Shown here one piece after another: positions 9,301 to 16,970 of a stretch of DNA of 64,000 bases; position 1 is the stretch's first letter, and each line of letters begins with the position of its first letter. Source of the DNA: JBGSPQ01 sp041738505 (GTDB lineage Bacteria; Patescibacteriota; Gracilibacteria; UBA1369). The DNA lies in NCBI GenBank assembly GCA_041738505.1, contig JBGSPQ010000013.1:1-64000 (forward strand), written 5' to 3'. Under the pieces are notes generated by a model. That model was not told where the DNA came from. It saw nothing but the letters and a program-made list of their open reading frames with translations, and did not search any database. The position numbers were made by a program, and so were the translations under genes.

Positions 9301-10027
9301 GCAGGTGATTGAAAAGGTTATTCAGAAGCCTCTGCGCAGAAAACTGCCGGAAGAGCGCAGAAGTATTACTCACAAATTTTCCATTTCCGGTCACGAGGGG
9401 TATCTGACCGCCGGGCTTTACGATGATGGTCAGCCGGGTGAATTGTTTATCAAGATGAGCAAAGAGGGCTCCACTCTTTCGGGGATTATGGACGCGCTGG
9501 CGCTTTCCATTTCCATGAATCTGCAGTATGGGGTGCCCTTGGAGGTGCTGGTGGGCAAGTTCTGCCATTCGCGTTTTGAACCGTCGGGGATGACGGGTAA
9601 CAGGGATATTCCGATGGTTAAATCCATTATTGATTATATCGGCAGGTGGATGGCGCTGAAGTTTTTGTCCAGGGAGCAGGCCAAAAAATATCACAATGCC
9701 GATCTGGTTGATCGCGCTTACGATGAAGGAACAAACTTCTTTTTGCCGCAACTGCCCGTGGAAAACGCGGGGGATGTGACTATGGAAAGGGAGCACCGGG
9801 CTCCGGCTTTGATGTCCAGGCCGGTGAGGGTTGAGGAGGCCGAAAGGGTGATGGCTACGCACGGGGCTGTTAGAACCGAAGAGGAGTTTGCAAAAATGCA
9901 GAAGGATATGGCTTTGAAGCAAAATAATGATGATGCGCCGATGTGTACGAGTTGCGGGTCGGTTATGGTTCGTAACGGATCATGCTACAAATGTTTAGAC
10001 TGTGGTGAGACATCCGGATGTTCCTAG
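6392..10027 (+). CDS. nrdJ: Class II (adenosylcobalamin-dependent) ribonucleotide reductase
   Basis: 1211 residues from 6392, or 1195 from an ATG at 6440 that starts MNPSKTKTVPVN; neither has a clear Shine-Dalgarno. It reduces ribonucleotides to deoxyribonucleotides in the cytoplasm using a cobalamin-derived thiyl radical, without oxygen. Seen: SAPNSPQWFNTGL and HACFIQSVSDDL near residues 170-225, GSGTGTNYSKLRG, AGAIKSGGTTRRAAKM, NPCSEYMFLDDTACNLASL with active-site Cys and Glu around 495-515, a radical-barrel core, and a C-terminal zinc/redox tail CTSCGSVMVRNGSCYKC followed by CGETSGC, diagnostic of the vitamin B12-dependent family. Length is usual for the long-form class. No nrdA/nrdB or nrdD is present here, so it may be the only reductase. 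A foldable leader lies directly upstream and a terminator follows. Confidence 0.96.
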   Translation: MVPNILNDPDPLTLHSMNPSKTKTVPVNIDERTGRGLKIDRFFTEEGKDPFSYFKYDKRVSKITNPDGSTVFEMKDVEVPKEWSQVATDILAQKYCRKKGVPQKDNDGNIIRDEKGNVVTGAERSIKDVATRLAATWRHWGEKFGYFNETADARAFEDELKYMITAQMSAPNSPQWFNTGLAHVYGITGDAQGHYYVDPETEKITKSKDAYSRPQPHACFIQSVSDDLVGEGGIFDLISREARLFKYGSGTGTNYSKLRGVNETLSGGGKSSGLMSFLNVFDRAAGAIKSGGTTRRAAKMVCLDVDHPEVENFIEWKVIEEQKVAALTAGSHICYQELKKIVDSACKDGIDPEKNPELKKLIRDADRNFVPLKYIKRVLMLIEDGMKADEFSFRRYDTDFRSEAYLTVGGQNSNNSLRISNEFVEAVKNNGEWNLINRMDGAVYKTLPAKELWDKIAHAAWSCADPGLQFDSTINEWHTCPEDGRINASNPCSEYMFLDDTACNLASLNLIKFYDQEEGIFDIEAFRHAVRIWTVVLEISVLMAQFPSKKIAELSYDFRTLGLGYANIGTVLMRMGIPYASEEAYAIAGALSAILTGESYATSAEMAKILKPFRKFEKNKPHMLKVIRNHRRAAYNAEPLEYEGLTVTPQGIKPAYAPEYMLASAREVWDRALEWGEKYGFRNAQVTVIAPTGTIGLLMDCDTTGIEPDFALVKFKKLVGGGYFKIVNQSLKSAMEVLGYGKEEVLDIENYVKGHATLDGCPHVNAANLKAKGFTDKEILAIETQLTGVFELKFAFNRFTLGDDFCREVLGMGDAELNDINFDMLAALGFTHEQIEEANEYVCGTMTIEGAPHLKKEHYPVFDCANRCGKKGRRFIPYVGHLRMMAAAQPFITGSISKTVNMPEESTASDIQKAYMESWEMMLKCNAIYRDGSKLSQPLNTGSVDDAYASLFDFSDIPDGNEGFDAQAVQQVIEKVIQKPLRRKLPEERRSITHKFSISGHEGYLTAGLYDDGQPGELFIKMSKEGSTLSGIMDALALSISMNLQYGVPLEVLVGKFCHSRFEPSGMTGNRDIPMVKSIIDYIGRWMALKFLSREQAKKYHNADLVDRAYDEGTNFFLPQLPVENAGDVTMEREHRAPALMSRPVRVEEAERVMATHGAVRTEEEFAKMQKDMALKQNNDDAPMCTSCGSVMVRNGSCYKCLDCGETSGCS

Positions 10028-10052
10028 AATTGTTTTTTACTGCGTCAGTTTC

Positions 10053-10099
10053 AAAAAAATATCTCTCACGTATTTTCATACGCTGCGAGATATTTTTTC
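10053..10099 (+). terminator. Rho-independent terminator after nrdJ
   Basis: AAAAATATCTC (about 10055-10065) pairs with GAGATATTTTTT (about 10087-10098) around a loop that can itself pair CGTAT/ATACG, followed by TTCTTGTCTCC. The A and T runs on both sides would allow it to work in either direction. Confidence 0.75.
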
Positions 10100-10131
10100 T
10101 TGTCTCCTTGTATAATCAGAATTCTATGAGC

Positions 10132-10159
10132 AATCCCCCGTTGTAGCTGGGATTTTTTT
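10132..10159 (+). terminator. Second short terminator-like hairpin
   Basis: AATCCC (10132-10137) pairs with GGGATT (10149-10154) and is followed by TTTTT. A TATAAT lies only 20 bp upstream (about 10111-10116) without a clear -35, so this could end a very short transcript or serve as a backup for the nrdJ terminator. Confidence 0.5.
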
Positions 10160-10211
10160 GACATATTTGGGTATTTGGGTTAATTTCGTTGCCAATTATT
10201 TATTTTTTATT

Positions 10212-11297
10212 ATGAAGTGTTTGGATTTTTTTGATGGGGGGAAAGATAAGGTTGGTGAAAGTGTTGAACAGGACTCTGATTCGGGGGCGGTTGCTGTTGA
10301 GGCGGCTTATTTTGCGCGGAAGATTGGCAAATTGATTCCTGTGGCGGCAATTGCTTTTAATGCGACCGCCTGCGGAGGTAACAGTATGGCTGAAGATAGT
10401 TTTGTTGGTGTGGATGCCGGTGCGGATGCGGTTCAAGAGGCCGGTGAGGATGTTGAAGCCGATGTTCCAAACATGTGTCTGCCTGTTGCGGATTGCCCGC
10501 AAATTTTTGAGGATAAGGAGACTTCTTTGTCATATTGGTTGGAAGAGAGTCGATATGCGCGAATCAATCCGGTTGATGGGAGTGTCCATGATATTTGCGA
10601 ACCTGTTCCCAGAAATTATTGTGATGAAGGTGAATTTCCTGAAAAAGATTTGTGTTATCCTCCGGTTTGTCCAAATATTGAAATGTGTGATCCGCTGCCT
10701 TCTATCGGTTCGTTTCTTAAAGACACCTACCCCAATTTACGAAGAGAACCCGATAGGGCGAATTTTCCCACTGTTATCGGTCCATATCCTCCAATCAGAA
10801 ATGAGTGGGTATCATCTGTCATGAGGCCTTTGATAATTGATAATATGGTTGATTGCGGATCTGATTCCGCCCCTTTGCCATGGGAATCTTATCCGGCGCT
10901 TTGTGATCCCATTCCCACGTGTGATGAGACTTTTGAATATTGTGATCCGCTTCCAAGGTGTAAGGAAGGTCAGGTTCCCGTGACTTGCACGTATGATGAA
11001 GAAGGATTGAATACGCCTGAAATGTATTGCGTCGATGATGTTGAAGGATTTAGATATGGGATGTTGGAGTACGGTTATGATGTGGGGACTTTTCTTTATG
11101 AGGCGGTGTGTGATCAGGGAAACAACTATGTAATGCCGGTATTTACGATTAATTGTCTGGATACCCCGGAATGCGACGACGGTGAAAAGATAACTTCCGT
11201 AACTAAATCCATTGAGATTGATTGCGGTTCTTTGGGGAAATTTACCACGGAGCCGGTTAATACGATTTCATGTGATCCGGTGAAGTCGTGCGAATAA
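10212..11297 (+). CDS. Cys-rich lipoprotein candidate
   Basis: 361 residues from the ATG at 10212; the open frame upstream begins at a TTG and adds 18 residues. After about 38 charged residues comes a hydrophobic stretch (KLIPVAAIAFNATACGG) that ends in a lipobox-like ATAC with Cys at about 54, suggesting export and lipid attachment; the long N-region is unusual for this. The exported part has about 25 cysteines and repeated C-[DE]-P-[LVI]-P units (ICEPVPRNYC, MCDPLPS, LCDPIPTC, YCDPLPRC), implying many disulphides. No family recognised. It stands alone between two terminators and the ABC export operon. Confidence 0.7.
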   Translation: MKCLDFFDGGKDKVGESVEQDSDSGAVAVEAAYFARKIGKLIPVAAIAFNATACGGNSMAEDSFVGVDAGADAVQEAGEDVEADVPNMCLPVADCPQIFEDKETSLSYWLEESRYARINPVDGSVHDICEPVPRNYCDEGEFPEKDLCYPPVCPNIEMCDPLPSIGSFLKDTYPNLRREPDRANFPTVIGPYPPIRNEWVSSVMRPLIIDNMVDCGSDSAPLPWESYPALCDPIPTCDETFEYCDPLPRCKEGQVPVTCTYDEEGLNTPEMYCVDDVEGFRYGMLEYGYDVGTFLYEAVCDQGNNYVMPVFTINCLDTPECDDGEKITSVTKSIEIDCGSLGKFTTEPVNTISCDPVKSCE

Positions 11298-11435
11298 GGG
11301 TAAAAGCCGGTAGTTAAGCGAATTTATGTTAGCAAGAGGGGGTTGTAATTCATATTGCGTTATTGGCAAAAATGCATTTTCCTATGCAGGTTTTTAGGCT
11401 ATAGTTTTCACGATTTATTTGATGATTTATTGGCA

Positions 11436-13352
11436 ATGGCGGGGTTGTTTAAGAAAAAGTGGGTTAAATGGGTGATTATTGCGCTGATTATTGGGGGTGC
11501 GGGGGCGTGGTATTTTCTGCGGCCGGCGGATGCTCCGGAATATGTTCTGGAAAAGGCTGTTATTGGCGATATTGTGCAGACCGTGAGTGTGACGGGTTCC
11601 ATTAAGGCGGAGCCCACTATTGATTTGCATTTTCAGAAGAACGGTACGGTGGAGGATATTTATGTGGATGAAGGTCAGTTGGTGAAAGCCGGTGATGTGC
11701 TGGCGGTTTTGGAGAACAGGGCTTTGAGTCTGGAGGTTAAGCGTAATAAGGCTAATGTGACTTACGCAACCGCGCAGTATAATCAACTTAAAGGGGGAAC
11801 CAAATCGGAGGAGGTGAGGATTGCCGAAGCAGAATTGGCAAGCACTCGGGCGGCTTTTGACGCGACGGTGAGTGAACAGGGTAATATTCTGACTATTGGC
11901 GAGTCCAATATTGAACTGGCGCAGATTGCTTACAAGCAGGCGCAGGATAATCTGGACGCGGCCGAACAGGAGCTGGAGACGACTACTTTGCTGGCGGAAA
12001 ATGAAATCGCCAAACTTGAATTGGGCGGTGATAATACGCAGACGCTTGCGCTGGACAGTGCTTATCTGCGGGCGCGCACGAATCTGGATCTGATTATCGC
12101 GGCGATGCAGGACAGTATGTTTATGGTGGAGGAGATTATTGGTGTTAGAGGGACGGGTTATTTTTTGCTTTCGGAGACTACGAAGAATCAACTGGAGAGG
12201 AATTATTATTTTCCGGCGGAAGTGAATTATGAAGAGGCGATCACCGCGTTTGAATTATTAAAAACGGATGATTCGGATGAGAATATTGAGGATGCCGTAA
12301 ATGCTTCCATCAGGGCGGCAAACAGTATTCTTGCTTTGCTTACCCAGACGGGCACGGAGTTGCAGGCTTTGCCTTATGACCGTGATGATTTGCAGACTCT
12401 GATAATGAATGTCACTTCGCAGACCACCGTTTTGACCAATGCCATTCTGATTTTGCAGGAGGTGCAGAGTACCATTTTGAATATTAAGATGGGGGCCGGT
12501 CAGGATACGGAGACTTTGATATTGAATTATAAACTGCAGATTGACGCGGCGGAGAGCCGATATTTGACGGCGCGCAATTCTTTGGAGAGGGCGGAATTTG
12601 ATGTGGAGCAGGCCAGAATCAACGCCGATAACAATAATAAGAACGCGGATGCACAGGTGGCTATCCGTCAGGCGGCGGTGGATTCCGCCGAAGCGATGCT
12701 GGCTTTAAAGAGATCTCCGGTACGGGAGATAGATCTGGCTCCTCTTTCCGCGCAAATCGCGCTTGCCAATATAGCGCTTGAAATGGCGGATAATGAATAT
12801 ATGGACAGTCAGTTGATTGCGCCGATTGACGGGCTTATCACTTTTATTCACGGCAAGGTGGGACAGAATGTTTCACTTTCCGAAACTGCGCTGAAATCGT
12901 TTTTGACTATCCAGTCGGATAATCTGATTGTGGAGGCGAACGTGCCGGAGACCGATGTGTCCAAGATAAAACCGGGTGACGAAGTTGAGATGACGATTGA
13001 TGCTTTTGATTTTACGGAGAAATTTATGGGCAAGGTTGTTTACATTGACCCCGCGGAAACCATTATTCAGGGCGTGGTTTATTATCAGATTAAGACGATT
13101 TTTGAACTTAAGGATGAAAGGTTGAAGTCGGGTATGACAACCAATCTGGATATTATCACCGCGGAGAAGGAAGGTGTTTTGATTATTCCCACCAGGGCGA
13201 TCAAGTATGAGGATAGTATCCGTTATGTTGATGTGCTGAATAACGGAGCACCCGAAAAAGTGATTATTGAGACGGGGCTGGAAAGCGATCAGTATGCAGA
13301 GGTGACATCGGGGCTGAAAGAGGGGGATAACATCATTACATTCGTGAAATAG
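11436..13352 (+). CDS. Membrane fusion (HlyD/MacA-type) adaptor of an ABC exporter
   Basis: 638 residues from the ATG at 11436 (MAGLFKKKWVKWVII). It bridges the inner-membrane ABC transporter to the cell exterior. Seen: N-terminal membrane helix about 9-26, a first biotinyl-lipoyl half (SVTGSIKAEPTIDLHFQKN, VDEGQLVKAGDVLAVLENR), a very long helical hairpin about 95-460 rich in Ala/Gln/Glu, the second lipoyl half (LIAPIDGLITFIHGKVGQNV), and beta-barrel and membrane-proximal domains (KPGDEVEMTIDAFD, LKSGMTTNLDI, IIPTRAIKYED). The hairpin is much longer than the roughly 150 residues of MacA, with an insertion of about 200 residues. It abuts the ATPase gene (stop 13352, start 13353), so it is one operon with the next three genes. 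Confidence 0.9.
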   Translation: MAGLFKKKWVKWVIIALIIGGAGAWYFLRPADAPEYVLEKAVIGDIVQTVSVTGSIKAEPTIDLHFQKNGTVEDIYVDEGQLVKAGDVLAVLENRALSLEVKRNKANVTYATAQYNQLKGGTKSEEVRIAEAELASTRAAFDATVSEQGNILTIGESNIELAQIAYKQAQDNLDAAEQELETTTLLAENEIAKLELGGDNTQTLALDSAYLRARTNLDLIIAAMQDSMFMVEEIIGVRGTGYFLLSETTKNQLERNYYFPAEVNYEEAITAFELLKTDDSDENIEDAVNASIRAANSILALLTQTGTELQALPYDRDDLQTLIMNVTSQTTVLTNAILILQEVQSTILNIKMGAGQDTETLILNYKLQIDAAESRYLTARNSLERAEFDVEQARINADNNNKNADAQVAIRQAAVDSAEAMLALKRSPVREIDLAPLSAQIALANIALEMADNEYMDSQLIAPIDGLITFIHGKVGQNVSLSETALKSFLTIQSDNLIVEANVPETDVSKIKPGDEVEMTIDAFDFTEKFMGKVVYIDPAETIIQGVVYYQIKTIFELKDERLKSGMTTNLDIITAEKEGVLIIPTRAIKYEDSIRYVDVLNNGAPEKVIIETGLESDQYAEVTSGLKEGDNIITFVK

Positions 13353-14024
13353 ATGCTGCTTTATACCAAGGATCTTACCAAAACGTACGTTAACGGACCC
13401 GTTACCACGAATGTGCTGAAGGGTATTGATATTGAAATCAAGGAGGGGGAATTTGTTTGTATTATGGGACATTCCGGTAGCGGGAAATCCACCCTGATGC
13501 ATATTTTGGGGTTTTTGGATAAGCCGACTACGGGCGAGTTTGTTTTTGAGGGCAAGAATACCAAAGATTTTGACGAGGATAAGCTATCGGAAATCCGCAA
13601 TAAAAAAATAGGGTTTGTTTTTCAGGCTTTTAATTTACTGCCCAGAACTTCGGCGTTGGAAAACGTGCGTCTGCCGATGATTTACGCTGGGGTTAGCGAA
13701 GCGGAGCAGATTAATAGAGCCAAGGAACTGTTGGCCAAGGTGGGGCTGGAACATCGTATGAATAATCATTCCAACGAGCTTTCCGGAGGCGAACAGCAGA
13801 GGGTGGCGGTTGCCAGAGCGCTGGCTAACAGTCCCGCTCTGATTCTGGCTGATGAGCCGACGGGTAATCTGGACAGCAAATCCACCAAAGATATGATGGT
13901 GCTTTTTGATCAACTGCATAAGGAAAAACATACCATGGTGATTGTCACGCACGAGGATGATGTGGCCAAGCATGCCGAGAGAATTATTACTGTTAAAGAC
14001 GGGTTGTGCGTATCTTGTAAGTAA
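13353..14024 (+). CDS. ABC transporter ATPase, MacB/LolD type
   Basis: 223 residues. Energises the FtsX-like permeases that follow. Walker A GHSGSGKST at about 37-45, Q-loop VFQAFNLLP, signature LSGGEQQRVAVARAL, Walker B LILADEPTGNLD and switch His in VIVTHEDD are all intact. The Q-loop and signature pattern fits the LolD/MacB subfamily (mechanotransmission-type exporters), not importers. It starts at the base after the adaptor stop and is followed 9 bp later by the first permease. Candidate substrates are macrolide-like toxins, peptides or lipoproteins; sequence does not say. Confidence 0.95.
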   Translation: MLLYTKDLTKTYVNGPVTTNVLKGIDIEIKEGEFVCIMGHSGSGKSTLMHILGFLDKPTTGEFVFEGKNTKDFDEDKLSEIRNKKIGFVFQAFNLLPRTSALENVRLPMIYAGVSEAEQINRAKELLAKVGLEHRMNNHSNELSGGEQQRVAVARALANSPALILADEPTGNLDSKSTKDMMVLFDQLHKEKHTMVIVTHEDDVAKHAERIITVKDGLCVSCK

Positions 14025-14033
14025 ATTCCGGCT

Positions 14034-15266
14034 ATGAATATCTGGCTGACCGTAAAAATAGCTTTAAGGGGGCTTCTTGCCAATAAGATGAGGGCGTTTT
14101 TGACTGTTCTGGGTGTGATTATCGGGGTGTCGGGGATTATTGTGATCGTATCGGTGGGGAACGGGGCGGAGTCTTTGATTGTGAATCAAATAACCTCGGT
14201 GGGGGCTAATCTGATTGGTGTATTACCGGGTGGAAGAGAGGAAGATGAGCCGCCGGCCGCACTTTTTGGGATAGTGGTTACAACTTTAACCAATGAGGAT
14301 ATTCTGGAACTGCGGGAATTGCCCCATGTGGTTGCGGTTTCCGGGTATAACAAAGCGGTGGAGTCCATTTTGTATAAGAACAAGAAGGCGGAGACAACAA
14401 TCAACGGTGTGTTTGCCGATTATCCGGAGGTGGAGGATTTTACGGTGGCGGAGGGAAGATTTTTTAGGGAGGATGAGGACGCGGGTCTGGCCAAAGTGGT
14501 GATTCTGGGATCGCAGATTAAAGAGGATTTGTTCGGGGAGACCGATGCAATTGGGGAGCAGGTAAAAATTCACACGCATAATTTTCGGGTGATTGGGGTG
14601 TTTGAAGAGAGGGGGGCGACGGGTTTTTCCAATAATGATTCTTATGTGTTTGTGCCCGCCCGTACAATGCAGAAGCTGGTTCTTGGTATTAACCATCTGG
14701 CGATGGCCAGGGTGAAAGTGGATGATGCTGAAAATATGGCGCAGACAGTTGCGCTTATTGAATCGATTATCAGGTCGCGGCACGGGACGACCGGTCCTAC
14801 AACCGATGATTTTTCGGTATCCAGCCAGGAGCAGGGACTGAACGTTTTAAAAAGTGTTACCGGGAGTTTGAAACTTTTTTTGGTGGCGATTGCGTTTATC
14901 GCTTTGATTGTGGGGGGAATCGGGATTATGAATGTGATGTATGTGGCGGTGACGGAAAGAACTCATGAGATCGGGCTTCGCAAGGCGCTGGGTGCAAAGG
15001 AATCAGATATTTTGACGCAGTTTTTGGTGGAAGCGGTTGTGATTACGGGTGTTGGCGGGATTATCGGGATTATTATCGGGGTTGTTGTTTCCTGGGTTAT
15101 TGCACTGGGTGTGCAGTATTTTGGTTATTCGTGGGATTTTATTGTTACTCCGGATTCGGTGGCTTACGCATCTTTGATTATTGCCGGTATCGGGATTGTT
15201 TTTGGTTATGCTCCGGCGAAAAAGGCCGCTTCTTTAGGTGCCATTCAGGCTTTACGATATGAATAA
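14034..15266 (+). CDS. ABC transporter permease, MacB/FtsX family (first copy)
   Basis: 410 residues. One membrane helix near the N-terminus (about 20-42, LTVLGVIIGVSGIIVIVSVG), a large extracytoplasmic MacB-like periplasmic core domain (about 50-270), then three helices at the C-terminus with FtsX-domain signatures IALIVGGIGIMNVMYVAVTERTHE and EIGLRKALGAKESDI around the second. The ATPase is a separate gene, unlike E. coli MacB. Ends ALRYE, as does the second permease, a usual family ending. The two permeases probably form a heterodimer with two ATPase copies. Confidence 0.93.
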   Translation: MNIWLTVKIALRGLLANKMRAFLTVLGVIIGVSGIIVIVSVGNGAESLIVNQITSVGANLIGVLPGGREEDEPPAALFGIVVTTLTNEDILELRELPHVVAVSGYNKAVESILYKNKKAETTINGVFADYPEVEDFTVAEGRFFREDEDAGLAKVVILGSQIKEDLFGETDAIGEQVKIHTHNFRVIGVFEERGATGFSNNDSYVFVPARTMQKLVLGINHLAMARVKVDDAENMAQTVALIESIIRSRHGTTGPTTDDFSVSSQEQGLNVLKSVTGSLKLFLVAIAFIALIVGGIGIMNVMYVAVTERTHEIGLRKALGAKESDILTQFLVEAVVITGVGGIIGIIIGVVVSWVIALGVQYFGYSWDFIVTPDSVAYASLIIAGIGIVFGYAPAKKAASLGAIQALRYE

Positions 15267-15272
15267 TTTTTA

Positions 15273-16532
15273 ATGAATATCAGTCAATTAAAAATGGTGG
15301 CGGGTGTCGCGGTGCAGGGTCTTAAGACCAATCGCGGGCGTACGATGCTGACGACTTTGGGTATTGTCATTGGTATTTCCACGGTTGTTGTGGTGCTTTC
15401 GGCGGGGAGGGGGCTGGAAAGTTATATTATGAAGCAGATAGAAACTTTTGGTGCGGATACGGTTGAAATTGAATTTAAAATCCCAAATGTTTCGGACGCG
15501 GAAATGGCGTCGGCGTTTGTGGGCGGCGCGGAGGTTACAACACTTAAAATTGATGATTTTGAGGCGATAAAAAAGATGGAAAATGTGGATGATTATTACG
15601 TGGCGATTATGGGTCAATACACCAGTTCGTATAAAAATAACACGAACAGGAGCATGATATTTGCGGTATCGGCGTCCTTAATTGAGATTGATCGGGAACT
15701 TAAAATGGCCGAGGGAAGGTTTTTTACGGATAGGGAGGATAAAGCTCAGGCAAAGGTGGTGGTGTTGGGGCCGGAAGTGAAAGAGGATTTGTTTGGTGAG
15801 GAGGATGCCGTTGGAAAAAATTTAAAAATCAACCGGGTGAATTTTAAGGTGATTGGGGTTACGGAGGCCAGGGGCAGTTATACTTACATGAATTTTGATA
15901 AAATGATTTATATGCCGATAATCACGACGCAGAAGCAGATGATGGGTATTGATCATGTGATGTTCGGGTTTTTTACTTTGCATGACACTTCCAGAACGGA
16001 GGAAACCGTTGCTGAAATGACCTCCATAATGAGCAGGCGTCACGGATTGCCCCCCAATGATCCGGATAAGGCTGATTTTCGCGTTACCAGTATGAAAGAG
16101 GCGATGGATATGGTGGGAACGATAACCTCGGCGATGACCCTGCTGGTGCTGGTGATTGCCGGAATTTCTCTGGTGGTGGGGGGGGTTGGGATTATGAATG
16201 TGATGTATCTTTCGGTGGTGGAAAGGACAAGGGAGATTGGACTTCGCAAGGCCATTGGTGCTTCCAACGGGTTGATAAAAACACAGTTTTTGCTGGAGGC
16301 GATTATTATTACGGGGCTTGGGGGTGTGATTGGCGTGATTTTCGGTGGAGCACTGGTTGTGCTGATTGATACCGTGGCGCGTTTGCAGGGATATGATTTT
16401 GGCATGACCATAACTTGGGACGCCGTTGGTACGGCGCTTTTGGCCGCGATTATTTTTGGAGTGCTTTTCGGTCTTTATCCGGCCAGAAAAGCCGCCGCGC
16501 TTTCTCCGGTGGAGGCCTTAAGATATGAATAG
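15273..16532 (+). CDS. ABC transporter permease, MacB/FtsX family (second copy)
   Basis: 419 residues, same architecture as the preceding permease and about one third identical by eye: an N-terminal helix (TTLGIVIGISTVVVVLSAG), a core domain with the shared GRFF and KVVVLGPEVKEDLFGE segments, then three C-terminal helices with VVGGVGIMNVMYLSVVERT and IGLRKAIGAS. Starts 6 bp after the first permease. The pair likely arose by tandem duplication. A strong terminator 15-50 bp after the stop closes the operon that began at the adaptor. Confidence 0.93.
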   Translation: MNISQLKMVAGVAVQGLKTNRGRTMLTTLGIVIGISTVVVVLSAGRGLESYIMKQIETFGADTVEIEFKIPNVSDAEMASAFVGGAEVTTLKIDDFEAIKKMENVDDYYVAIMGQYTSSYKNNTNRSMIFAVSASLIEIDRELKMAEGRFFTDREDKAQAKVVVLGPEVKEDLFGEEDAVGKNLKINRVNFKVIGVTEARGSYTYMNFDKMIYMPIITTQKQMMGIDHVMFGFFTLHDTSRTEETVAEMTSIMSRRHGLPPNDPDKADFRVTSMKEAMDMVGTITSAMTLLVLVIAGISLVVGGVGIMNVMYLSVVERTREIGLRKAIGASNGLIKTQFLLEAIIITGLGGVIGVIFGGALVVLIDTVARLQGYDFGMTITWDAVGTALLAAIIFGVLFGLYPARKAAALSPVEALRYE

Positions 16533-16544
16533 TTCCGGTAAATA

Positions 16545-16585
16545 AAAAAACACCCGACTTATGAAAATCGGGTGTTTTTATTTTG
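16545..16585. terminator. Bidirectional Rho-independent terminator
   Basis: AAAACACCCGA pairs with TCGGGTGTTTT (about 16547-16578), with A and T runs on the two sides. It separates the exporter operon from the convergent DUF378 gene and can serve both. The same AACACCCG stem recurs at 52462-52490. Confidence 0.9.
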
Positions 16586-16598
16586 TTGTTCAGTTTGT

Positions 16599-16829
16599 TT
16601 AGTCTTTGCAGCTGCAGCCTTTGAACAAATCAACCGCGTAAACAAGAGCGGATACACCAACCAACAGATATACAATCCATTCAACTGTCGGCCATGTGCC
16701 CAGAAGCAGGTTTACAAGATTCAGGTTGGTGTTCAGGAAGTTGCCGAGACCGACAAGTCCCCAGTTTAAAGCGCCAACCAGTACAAGGATTCCCGTTACC
16801 AGGAATAAAGGGTTTTTACCTTCTTTCAT
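16599..16829 (-). CDS. DUF378-family small membrane protein
   Basis: 76 residues from the ATG at 16829; an upstream in-frame start would add 19 residues unlike the family. Two membrane helices (LFLVTGILVLVGALNWGLVG at about 7-26 and VEWIVYLLVGVSALVYAV at about 50-67) with the DUF378 hallmark GALNWGLVG in the first and YLLVGVSALVY in the second. It ends in a short Cys pair, GCSCKD, exposed on one face. Function of the family is not established. The start lies 140 bp from uvrB, transcribed divergently. Confidence 0.85.
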   Translation of the reverse strand: MKEGKNPLFLVTGILVLVGALNWGLVGLGNFLNTNLNLVNLLLGTWPTVEWIVYLLVGVSALVYAVDLFKGCSCKD

Positions 16830-16970
16830 AGTGAATAAGGTTAAGAAATAGTGAAAAGGTTTATATTGAGACAATTGTATTCTCATTTATTATTTTTGGC
16901 AAAAGTTTACGTCTATGCAAAGTCTCTGCAATTTGCTAGCATAGTTTGCCGGACAATTTATTTTGCAATA

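Noticed and set aside
9107..9922. 271-codon minus-strand ORF inside nrdJ
   Set aside because: Shadow of a well-supported gene, with a His/Arg/Asn-rich product typical of reverse reading of coding sequence; the same applies to the other long minus-strand ORFs over uvrB and the exporter genes.
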